Assembly: GCF_026151205.1 (NCBI RefSeq)
Contig: NC_087078.1
Coordinates: forward strand, 12,383,118 to 12,447,117
Length of the DNA stretch: 64,000 nucleotides
Origin: Bolinopsis microptera
Lineage: Eukaryota > Ctenophora > Tentaculata > Lobata > Bolinopsidae
Direction: 5' to 3'
A program made the translations under genes and the position numbers. The notes beneath the pieces were generated by a model that was not told where the DNA came from, searched no databases, and saw nothing but the letters and a program-made list of their open reading frames with translations. The stretch's first letter is position 1; each line of letters opens with the position of its first letter. Shown in pieces: positions 54,498 to 64,000 of this stretch.

Positions 54498-56272
54498 TTA
54501 TTTAATAAGAAAATATGTAAAACTTGGCAGGTGAAATTTTGCTGGACCGAAATTTCGCAGTTTTCGCCGAATATTTGTCCAGTGATCAATAAGGCAGTTA
54601 ACTATGGATGACATGACACAATTAAGGTGCTGGAAAATTGATTCCGGCCGGGGAAAGTATCCCAAAGAATGAATTACAAAATATTGTCGAATTTCTGACA
54701 TAACAGCTCTAATTCCCTGCTTTTGCTTGGTGAACAGAGATTCAATGTGACATTTTGAGGCAAATCCCCACACTAAAGAACAGAAATTTAGATGGGATTG
54801 GATAAGGCTTTGGAAAATGTTTAGGCGGGCTTTGATAGGTAGAAGGTGCTTTAGCTTATACATAACTCCGAGGTAGCGACCCATCTTTATTCTAACTGCC
54901 GTAATGTGCTTTTGCCAAGTGAGCTTTTCGTCTAGGATCACTCCTAAAAATCTTGCTTCAGTCTTACGTTCGATTACAGTGTTGTCAATGGACAAATTAA
55001 AGCCGCTGAAGTCGATTCTTTTCCTAGTGAAAATCATGTAACACAGTAACACGTCTTTTTTACATTTAAAGATAGCCCATTAGCACCTACCCAATCTACA
55101 AGACGTGAAATTAGCTGATTAGCTTTTAATTGTATTTCTTCTAGGGTGGTTCCACTAATTAATATGTTCGCGTCGTCAGCATAAAGGATGAACTTTGCAA
55201 AATCACTAATTCCAGGTAGGTCGTTTATATAAATTACAAATAAGAGAGGTCCTAGAATGCTACCCTGAGGTACGCCGTAAACTATGGGCATGCTAGAAGA
55301 GCAAGTCCCGTTTAAAGTTACGTATTGAGATCGATTACAAAGGTAGGATCTAAACCATTCGTGCGCGACTCCCCTGATCCCATAATGGTCAAGCTTCTTA
55401 AGTAAGGTTTCATGATCAAGCACGTCAAAGGCTTTACTGTAATCGAGCAGGAGTAGTAGGGAAATTTGTTTCTTATTTAGAGAGTGTAGTATAGAATTTT
55501 GGGCATTGAGCAGTGCATGTTCACACGATCTTCCTGGCCGAAATCCGTATTGATTTTCGAAAAGAGAATCGTTCTTATCTAAAAATTCTAAAACACGAGC
55601 ATGCATAAGTTTCTCATAAATTTTCGAGAATGATCCCAAAAGAGAGATCGGCCTATAATTAGCTACTTCCAATTTTGAACCACCTTTGTGGATAGGAACG
55701 ACTTTCGCAGTTTTTAGAGCATTTGGGAAGGTACCACTGGAGAACGAAAAGTTAATGACATTAGCTAGTGCCCTGGTAAAGTTTTCGCAGCTGTTTGCAA
55801 TTTTCAATGGCTCAATTTTACAATCGAGTGTGGACTTGTTCTTAAGCCCTGATATTATCTTTTGGACTTCACCGTGTGATTAAGGCTTAAGAAACATCGA
55901 GTTACTACACGAAGCCTTAAGAAAATGCTTGAAACCACCTGGGTCAAAGGTTCGACGGGCAGCGATTTGCCTCTTGATACTGGCTGCAATACCAGAGAAG
56001 TAGCCGTTAAATTTCTCGGCGACCGCCAGATCGGAGCTTATAATCGTGCCATCGTCGTCCTTCAGACGGGTGTGTCCGAACTTTTTTCTGTTACGGTTCA
56101 GGAGGCCATTGATAATTTTCCATTGACTTTTAGAGCAGTTTTGGTATTTGTCAAACATTTTCTTATAGTACTTTTCTTTGGCTAGATTCACATGTTTGTG
56201 ACAAAACTTTTTCATTTTATCATGTAACGCGTCGCAGTTTTATTGTGATGGATTTATAGTTTTTTCAAAAAA
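54498..56272 (-). pseudogene. 5'-truncated LINE ORF2 (reverse transcriptase)
   Basis: Minus-strand frame from 56215 down to 54498 with one in-frame TAA (55880-55882) and one frameshift near 55045. The RT motifs are KVVPIHKGG, NYRPISLLGSFSKIYEKLM, ENQYGFRPGRSCEHAL, LLDYSKAFDVLDH, GVPQGSILGPLLF and YADDANI, then RFLGVILDEKLTW in the thumb region and a C-terminal segment. The endonuclease is missing. It is a distinct lineage from the LINE at 7440-13300. The 5' end abuts a 15-A run and the start of duplicated copy 2. Confidence 0.88.
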
Positions 56273-57821
56273 AAAAAAAAAGACCTTTCAGAACCTTTTT
56301 TAAATGAAAAACTTTTGAAGCTTTCTACTGAAGCCACACCCTCTTTCTACAGAGTTATCTCTCAGCTGGTAAAAAACTGCTCCTTTTTTGGTCTGTCAAA
56401 TATATTTAAAAATTCATACCGAGACGTTATCATTTTTGTAACTTTGTTAGGGCAAACTTGTAACTTAATTAGGGCAAAGGTATATTATTACGATCTACAG
56501 CAATTGTATCAAAATGTATAATCAGAACGCCCAAAACGAGTTTAACGGGAGAGTTTTTAAAATCTACCCCGTCTGTGACCGCCCCGTTAGCAACTAAATA
56601 TAAAGCTCCTCTTTCTACTGAGTCATTCCTCAGCAGGTGGTGCGAAACTGCTCCTTTCGTGGCCCTGTCAAATATGTTCATACCAAGACGTTACTCTTAA
56701 CTAGTCATCGTTCCGAGGACAGTATTTATCATAAAAAATGTCTAGACTTTAGTTCACATTATGGTGAGATTAGATACCGTTTACAGCTCATTGCCAAGAA
56801 CCAAGGCAAATAGCACGGTTCTTAGAGGGAGGATTATACAGGTTATATTTTATACAAGAGAAACGCCATTTTCGGACGTGAGGAGAGTTAGGATTCCTCC
56901 AACTATGTACATTATATAACAACCTACTGTATAAAATACTGTATAAAATAAATTTGGGAGAACTTTATGAGGCCCGATAAATAAAGGTGGGTGGGAAATA
57001 ATCGATTATTGCACGAGTAGGTTATATATTTATAAACAGTAATATATCAGTAATATGTATAAGTGCATAAAGATTATTAAGGACTAAGGCAAATAGCATC
57101 GATGTTAAAGGCACGATAAATACAGCTGAGGCCACAGGGTTCAATGGCAGATAAAGCAATTTTCTGACATCTAGCAACCAGCGGTTAGAAATTCCAGAAC
57201 CTTTCAGTATAGTTTTAATTCTCCTGTTTGCCACTTTGTTCTGATCTAGCTAACAGGAAAATATATTGATAATATCAATTTGATATCCGTCTGTTTCCGG
57301 TTCAAGTCGTAAAGGATCGTTGCGTTGCTTGAGATCAGAGATTTTAAAACTCTAGTTCGACAGTCGAAGTTCTCTTGTCGAACTTAAGTCCAGGTAGCGC
57401 ACTTTAGTTCGACAGAGTCGAACCTTAGGGTTTGTCGAACTACAGTACGTGTCGACCGTTATGGAGTCGCTCACGCCATTCGCAATCTCGTTTCTGAAAA
57501 ACAGAAACGAGATTGCGAATGGCGTGATATTATACTCTGATTTTACGTTATCATACCCCAAAGGTAAAGACCATGGCACAATGGTTAATCGATTACAGGA
57601 ACGGACCACTAACAGCACTATATAATAAAGATCTATGTTGAAATGAGGATCATTGAGAGGGCAAGATTATACGGCGCCATCTGGGTGGTAACTGGTAAGG
57701 CTTTAGTTTTCCAATTGTACAGTTGTACTGGCTAAAGAGTTGTAAAAACCAGGTGAGCAGTGGTCAACAAATGACCAAGTAAAAGCCGTATGTGGTATAA
57801 ACTGGAGCAGCATTATTTCAC

Positions 57822-58301
57822 CAGTAATCGACCGGGACATGATTTCAGGCCTGACCGGGACCGGGACCGGGACCAAGAATCCTGAATTAACCGGGACCGG
57901 GACCGGGATCATAAATCAGCATTTGAAAGGGACCAGGACCGGGATGAAAAATGTGACTTGACCGGGACCGGGACCTGGATAGCTCAAAATTGCCAATCCC
58001 GGTACCGGGAATTCCGGTCGATTACTGGTTAATTCATGATCATAATTTATTACTCAAACTTGTTTAGAAATTTTTAACATTGTTTTATTTGGCTCAGAGG
58101 ATGTTTAAAGATGAAATTCACAATGAATGAAAGGAAAAACTTAAAGTCACAGTGGATGAAATTATGTAAAAGCTCCCGGTAAAAATCCCGGCAAATTTGA
58201 GTGATTGACCGGGACCGGGACCGGGACCGGGATCATAAATCAGCATTTGACCGGGACCGGGACCGGGATAGCTCAAAATTGCCAATCCCGGTCGTTTCCT
58301 G
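57822..58301. mobile_element. Element D: hAT-type MITE with ACCGGG repeats
   Basis: TATTTCAC flanks both ends (57814-57821 and 58302-58309); copy 1 is empty at about 42795. Ends are CAGTAATCGACCGGGA and, reverse-complemented, CAGGAAACGACCGGGA; the CAG start and 8-bp TSD fit hAT. Inside are many GGGACCGGGACC repeats and GATCATAAATCAGCATTTGA twice. An inner copy of the left terminus, inverted, ends at 58028, so 57822-58028 is itself a complete small element nested in or fused to the larger one. Confidence 0.85.
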
Positions 58302-58645
58302 TATTTCACGGTATAACGGCACTGTGAACCGTTCTGCTTTTATGAGTAATGACCTCAGATCTTATGACCTTACAAGTCTAACGCAGGTCATTGTTGTTAT
58401 GCACCGATGGTTTAGAGGCGTGAGCTAGCCGGCTAAGCCGGCTTAGCCAGCCGATCGAAATTGCCGGCTTAGCCAGCCGATTGCCATCGGCTAGCCGATC
58501 GGCTAACACATTTTCAGCAGTTATCACTTATCTATACTTCAGGCCGGGAATCTAGACGGCATGTAACAAATTATACCATGATCGACTTTAGAGATAAATT
58601 TCATAAATTTCAGAAAAAGTACGTACGTGCGCAAATTAAATTGTA

Positions 58646-58864
58646 TTGTACTATGTACTCAAAAACTTTCTGTCCAAGATGGACACTCTTAGATATTGGA
58701 AATGTCGTAGTGATACATTGCCCCTTCTTTCAAAATTAGCATGCGCTATATTTTCGGTTCCTGCATCCGCTGCTGATGTGGAAAGAACATGGTCAGCAGC
58801 AGGGCTGACTGTAAACAAGAGGAGATCAAAGATCTCATCAGACAATTTAAAAGCCATTCCCTAG
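58646..58864 (+). pseudogene. hAT transposase C-terminal dimerisation fragment
   Basis: DTLPLLSKLACAIFSVPAS, then AADVERTWSAAGLTVNKRRS and KISSDNLKA form the conserved hAT C-terminal (hATC) dimerisation motif. Only the end of the transposase remains; the DDE catalytic core and BED finger are absent, so the element cannot move by itself. Confidence 0.9.
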
Positions 58865-59149
58865 CAGGAACCCGTGAAATATAACCCTAAACGGTGTCAA
58901 GACTTAAGATACTGAAATAATTATTACTTATTTAATTGGCGTTTTTGACACCACTTGGGGGTCCAAATTTTCGGCTCTAAAATCATTATTCCTCGGCCAA
59001 TTTTTTATTTTTTCATGCTGATTTAGAGGATATTAAAGCATTTGACCCAGCCAAAAAAGTTTCAGTTGTATATCTTTTACGGTTTTTGCAGAAAGTTGCG
59101 TTAAAGTCGATGCCGTGGTGTCAGTAAAATGGCACAGATATATATATGC

Positions 59150-59652
59150 TTGTGGTAAATGCTATGTTTGTAAGCAAAATTTCCTGTCCCCCTGTTCCAA
59201 CTTTAGTAGTCACCATTCTAAACAAGTTTTCCCTATAACTAAGTATATATCTTGTCAGAGTATATAACCTCATTTATTTAATGGAGTGTAAGACTTGTAA
59301 ACAGTCGTATGTCGGTTATACTACCTCTAATCTCCCTAAGAGATTCTCTAACCATAAGAGTCACATAAAGAAAGGTATAAGAAGTTGTAAATTAGTTAAC
59401 CATTTTTTAGATATTGATCATGATTTAGATTTTAGTACCATAGCCTCCTATAATTCCTCACTTAGTAAGCACCTTTCTGTCATTATAGTAGACGCTTTAG
59501 TATTTGAGCCTAATATTAGTAAAGCAGACAAAGAAAAGGCTATGGAAGCTAGAGAGGGGTTCTACCAGACCCAATTGAAAACCCTTGAACGGTTTGGGGG
59601 TATGAACACCCTTGATAGTAACCATATACTTTTTAAATCTGCCGGAGCTTAG
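59150..59652 (+). pseudogene. Penelope-like element GIY-YIG endonuclease fragment
   Basis: A Cys-rich linker ACGKCYVCKQNFLSPCSNF is followed, after a one-base frame change near 59262, by NLIYLMECKTCKQSYVGYTT, NLPKRFSNHKSHIKKG and the rest of a GIY-YIG nuclease domain, stop at 59650. This is the C-terminus of Penelope-like retroelements (RT plus GIY-YIG). The RT is absent; 3' UTR-like sequence follows to about 60190. Confidence 0.82.
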
Positions 59653-60201
59653 TTTTAGTTTTAGTATATTTTGTAGATTTTATTTAGTTATACCATTATT
59701 CCAGAGACGTGCATACTACATTTTTTACTTTAGTATTAATTTTACAGGTTTTTTGTTGTGATTTTAAGTGATTTTCCGAGAATCAGTTATCAGTATTTAG
59801 ATAAGAGATAAGATAAGAGTACATTTTTAACGGCTTTCAGTTTCTTTTTTAAATTTCAGTTCATCAGATTTTCCCACTGCTTTTAGTTTGTATTTATTCT
59901 CAATTGTATATGATTCGTATTTGTTGTAGTTACTTTAATGATATAATTTCTCAGAATTGATGTAAATAAATGATGCAAAGACTTTCGACGATCTAATCAC
60001 AACCGCTTTCTTTTATTGTGTAGAAGTCCAGCCATGAAATATATATATATATCGTCTCGCTTTATATATAGTAAGATTAATCGTAACAGAGATATTTTTT
60101 AAACTTTTATAAGTAAATTAGAGATTGACTCTGACCAGTGAGAATTTCCTAACTTATTATTAACTAACTTATTATTATTGAAGTTATGAATTATGAAATT
60201 G

Positions 60202-61008
60202 CCTTACTCGGGATTATTACGACGGGTTTATTAACGACCGGTTAAAATATGGTTCGGGAAAAATATGGCGAAATTGCTCAAAACCCACCACATTTTCCCG
60301 GTCGCCATTTTACCAGTGTCCAACCTTTCAATTTTAGATTCAAAAATTTTGTCTCAGATGTAAATTTCCTTATTAGAGAGAAGCAAGTTTAGAAATTTTC
60401 GCATTGCTAAAACTTGTGAAACAAGTCGAATTATCAATAATTGTTGAAAGTAGACAGAAATAATGACTCGTGGTTAATCAAACTAGATGGAAAATAATTT
60501 TTAACATTTGAAGCGTAACAACCAGATCGATATTAAGATAAAGGGAGAGCTGTTTCAGTTTAGTCTTCCAATAAGTTGTAATCATCTTCGTTATCTTCAT
60601 CTGGATCATCCCTTTCATCAGTTTTAATTAATTCAAGTTTTAATTTAACTGTTACTTTTACTTTGAGTCTTATTTCATTATGTAGAGATAGTCAATACCT
60701 AAGAAATTAAAAATTGGCATATTTAAATCAAATTTGACAATAAGGATATATGACAAGAATTGGGCAAAAAGGTGAATTTTTTGCAATTTTAGCCAAATGA
60801 AGTCGAAAAACCTACAACAAGTGTCCCATTAGTCTTCTTTAGTGAATATAAGACAACGATTAAAATATGAGCACCCATACCCCTTGGGAACCCTAAAAGC
60901 TGAGTAGGCGGGTTTATTAACGACCGGTGAAAATGTGGTTCGGGAAAAATATGGCGAAATTACCCTAAACCCACCACTTTATCCCGGTCATAATAATCCC
61001 GAGTAAGG
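60202..61008. mobile_element. Element J: TIR MITE nested in H
   Basis: Ends CCTTACTCGGGATTATTA are inverted at 60202 and 61008. A block GGGTTTATTAACGACCGGT with GGTTCGGGAAAAATATGGCG occurs near both ends in direct orientation (60224 and 60908). No ORF. TSD not clear. Confidence 0.72.
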
Positions 61009-62324
61009 TGTATCACTTGTTACCTTCCATTTCAAGTTTTGCCCTTAAAATCGACATAAAGTATAAAGAAACATAAAGTATAAGCCAATCAATTTTAATA
61101 CAAAATAATAATATTAGCAAAATAAAAATGTTTGGTACAATATCTGACATTAGGATCTGGTAATCCCATTCCTAGTTTTAGCCGGCTTAGCCGGCTAGCC
61201 AGCCGATTTTTTCTCTTAGCCAGCCGATTGCCGTCGGCTAGCCGGCTCACGGCTCTACGATGGTTAGGAAGGCAGCATTTTCCTTTTACCAGAATTGGGA
61301 ATACTACCAAGAGCTGTTATCCGGCGAGATGAAGCATGGATTTGCACATAATATGAAGTGAAAAGTGGGCGTATGTTGCTGTTCATTTTTGATGAAAACA
61401 TTCGCAAGATATTAAGGTGTAGTATTGCCAGATCCCAGTTCATTTTGTAACGGAGTTTTATATTAACAGGAAACGATGTAACAGAGTCGATATATTTTAA
61501 TGTTGCCATGGGGTGGCAAGTCCCCATACATCGTGGTCCGGTAGTTTCATTGCGTCCTAATATAAGAGGTAAAACGACACTGTGGAAATTTGGTACAGGT
61601 TCATGAGTCCTTAATTTGATTATGCACAGCTCCAGATATCACGTCTTGTTCCTTTGTTAATTTATCGGAGCCGACGAGCCGTGCAACCAAACGTGGAAGT
61701 GAACCTGCTAAAGTGTAAAAGAAATACGCTAGCCACAAATTTAATATGCGGTTACTTTCGTATAAAAATGAGAGGGATGATTAAAGTGATGGATTTCAAA
61801 GTCGTTTCTGATAATAAGTCATTCTCAAAAACTGGGTTAAAAGTTTGCTAGTATCATACTTCTCAGAAAAACGTGAGAGATTGGGAGTGCACATGGCGAG
61901 TGGCGATATTAATAGTCTGCCATGTGCTCTTACAATATACTGCTCTTAAAAGTTATTTTCAACCTTCTAGAACAAAATTATTTTCCACTCAACTACCTAC
62001 CAATAGTCTGATAGCAACCAGCTTTCGAATTTTGACATATTCGAATATTTCTCTCCATTACTGACGGTTGCATATTTCAACACTTTGTTTCTGTCTGGTT
62101 ATAATATACCGTTACAATAATGATTTTAATATACCCGGAATGATGTTAAAACCTCTCACCTTAAAATAAAGATCGGATAAATATTCCTAATCTTTTCCTC
62201 ATCAAGATAAAGATTTAATAATTATATTTAATCTTTTTCTCATGTTATGATATGTAATATGAGTCCCTAAATCAAATGTTTGTAACTCCCAAAACTACCC
62301 CCACATACCGAAATTATTCGCCAT

Positions 62325-62473
62325 CAGGGACAAAAGGATTTCGCGGCATGTACGAAATCGCGAAATTTCCCATTCTCCGCGACAAATTTTATGTATAGTT
62401 TAATGTATAGCCTGTTAAATTTCGCGGTACCGCGATTTTTGGCCAAAATAATCGCGAAATCCTTTTGTCCCTG
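62325..62473. mobile_element. Element I: 149-bp hAT MITE
   Basis: TTCGCCAT flanks both ends (62317-62324 and 62474-62481); copy 1 is empty near 45468. TIRs are CAGGGACAAAAGGATTTCGC, perfectly inverted. The interior is rich in CGCGAAAT units. The 8-bp TSD and CAGGG ends fit hAT. Confidence 0.93.
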
Positions 62474-62591
62474 TTCGCCATATTAAATGAATATGATAAT
62501 GTGATTTTCTTCTCCAGTACGTTTTCTGTAGGAATTCATCCTGGAAAGCGCAGGAACTCATCCGTCTTATCAACATTCCACCATATTTCAG

Positions 62592-62735
62592 ATTGGAGCG
62601 GACGCAGTAGGAATGTCCACTGTCCCGGAGACGGTGGTAGCGTCCTACTGTGGGATGGTTGTGTTGGGGATTAGTCTCATTACCAACATCTGTATTGTGG
62701 ACATAGAGTCTACGGAAACACCAAATCATGCCGAG
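62592..62735 (+). pseudogene. Second copy of PNP exon 7
   Basis: Intact 48-codon exon with acceptor and GTTAGT donor, reading [20 protein letters not shown] through NHAE. It differs from 45582-45725 by one codon change (ESTDTP to ESTETP). It sits 8.8 kb downstream of the PNP terminal exon, and no exon 8 follows before the window ends, so in this arrangement it cannot contribute to the PNP transcript. Confidence 0.88.
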
Positions 62736-63404
62736 GTTAGTAAAATGACTTTTAAAATGTCCTGAGATAGCTTAATATTTCATATTGTGTTATGTTACAA
62801 AATGTCACGTTGAGTTGTCTCAGGACATTTTAAAAGTGACAAGTGATAAATAAGTGATAATGTCACCTGACAAGTATTTGACATGTGATCTGAACATTTT
62901 AAGTTGATCTGCTAAATATTGCATTGAGCTGATTTGTTGTTATATTTACTTTTATATGCTAATCTGAAGTACTCTGAAGTCATATTGCGCGTTTGACAGT
63001 GGCACGCTGCGTAAACATTCGCGTAATAGTGTGAACTGTGGGATCATAGGAAATATTTCATGGGGTAAAATTAAAGCTTGTGCATCATTTCATATTTAGC
63101 CACAACATCACAAGATTTGTCAGGCTGAAAAACATGAATCTCCACTACAAAAACTGATGTTGAGAAATAACAACTAAGAAGTTTAATAATGCATTTCTCG
63201 ATATGTTACTCTGTTTTTGTCGACGTAACAGTTGAAACTTGAAAATTGCTTTTTCTGCGTTTTCATTGGGTCCACAAACTTCGAGATCAAACAAATTCTT
63301 CACTATTTTTTCAAATTCATTAATTGTTTTATTCCTTACTGAATTAAAACCAGAGAAGCAATCATGCCTCAGCTACCCAATTTATCCTCTGAATAATGAA
63401 CATT

Positions 63405-63845
63405 ATGTGGATTTGGTTCATGGTTGTGGAATTGGGCAATTCAAAGTGGATTCACTGGTTGTGCCATTTTTGGCCAGCTCGTCTGCTTTTTCATTACCCC
63501 ACAATGCGATGTGTGCTGCTATCCATCTGATCTCTAAGATGTTAGTGGATCCGAGTGTATTGAGAGTGTCGTAACAGTCTCTAGTAGTTCTACTCCTCGT
63601 TGAGGGTGAGGATATAGCTTGAATAGAGGAGAGACTGTCTGACCATATGATGATGTGTGTGTTGGTATAAGTTGATAGATATTTACAAGCTTCGATGATG
63701 GCAGTGAGTTCTGTTTGATAAGCGGTGCAATAATCGGGAAGCTTGAATGATCTTTCCTCTAGTATAGTGTAGTGTTGTTGTTTTCAGTGGTGATAATATA
63801 ACCAGCCCCGCTACCTGAGTCTGTGCGTGACCCGTCTGTGTAGCA
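63405..63845 (-). pseudogene. LINE RNase H domain fragment, copy 2
   Basis: Same as 46395-46835, with scattered substitutions: minus-strand [14 protein letters not shown] and [10 protein letters not shown] pieces in changing frames. Here the sequence runs on without the foldback insertion, into GTGATGGTTGAAAGGAG. Confidence 0.75.
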
Positions 63846-64000
63846 GGTGATGGTTGAAAGGAGTTGTAACGCGCGAGTCATCTTTTATGGGTCACGCGTT
63901 GGCGCGTAAATTAATAAATTGAGCTTAAGTTGTAAAAATTAAGTTGTAGGTTTATAACTAGTTAGGGAATAATGCAAAATGTCTGGGAAAAAATTTGCGA

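Larger units (their letters stand above)
58413..61257. mobile_element. Element H: 2.8-kb hAT element, degenerate
   Basis: CGATGGTT flanks both sides (58405-58412 and 61258-61265), with the empty site in copy 1 near 42893. TIRs are TAGAGGCGTGAGC and TAGAGCCGTGAGC, followed by arrays of AGCCGGCTAAGCC and GCCAGCCGAT. Inside are a hAT transposase C-terminal fragment (58646-58864), a Penelope fragment (about 59150-59652) and a further MITE (60202-61008). The TSD length and transposase agree on hAT. Confidence 0.88.
56283..63960. repeat. Duplicated segment, copy 2
   Basis: Colinear with 37140-53487. It lacks B, E and C, and contains D, H and I instead. PNP exon 7 is preserved at 62592-62735. It also has a 26-bp insertion around 56550-56575 and small indels. 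It begins immediately after the poly(A)-like run at 56266-56281 and the homology stops at about 63954. Confidence 0.9.

Noticed and set aside
56266-56281. 15-A run as the poly(A) tail of the adjacent LINE
   Set aside because: The LINE is on the minus strand, so this is its 5' side; its 3' end is near 54360.

Overview
This is animal (metazoan) genomic DNA. It is AT-rich, its genes have introns, and well over half of the window is transposon-derived. The host genes are a RasGEF, a purine nucleoside phosphorylase (PNP), a rhodopsin-class GPCR, and a large receptor joining fucolectin-type, SRCR, LDLa and 7TM domains. With CR1-type LINEs, Penelope and hAT elements, this suggests a marine invertebrate, perhaps of cnidarian grade. 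I cannot name the species. There is no bacterial operon, CRISPR array or rRNA.

Layout: 1-354 is a broken Ty3/gypsy pol. 3408-6429 (minus) is the 3' half of a RasGEF gene with consistent splice phases. 7440-13300 (plus) is a nearly intact two-ORF LINE whose ORF1 carries an AlkB-type dioxygenase domain followed by an SGNH/GDSL esterase. 13900-18520 holds MITEs, including 77-bp mini-elements, and a second, decayed LINE. 18641-24920 (minus) is a nine-exon receptor gene from signal peptide to stop, with three lesions in its 7TM part. 26787-30548 is a transposon bounded by poly-G and poly-C and filled with a GGA-rich minisatellite. 31192-53763 (plus) is an eight-exon PNP gene encoding 293 residues. 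Its intron 6 contains an intronless antisense GPCR (35829-37121).

From about 37140 to the end the window contains two copies of one segment: copy 1 at 37140-53487 and copy 2 at 56283-63960. Both carry PNP exon 7. Each copy has insertions the other lacks, so each gives natural empty sites that fix element boundaries and target-site duplications (TSDs). Copy 1 has B (37289-41445, poly-G ends), E (43296-44801, TTAA TSD) and C (46838-53365, a 6.5-kb foldback element with 171-bp satellite arms and 8-bp TSD). Copy 2 has D (57822-58301), H (58413-61257) and I (62325-62473), all with 8-bp TSDs of hAT type. The pair may be a true tandem duplication or two haplotypes placed in series by the assembler.

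The strongest candidates for something undescribed are the AlkB-esterase ORF1, the set of transposons ending in pure G/C homopolymers with 5-6 bp TSDs, the satellite-armed foldback element, the 77-bp mini-transposons, and the FTP-SRCR-SRCR-LDLa-7TM receptor.
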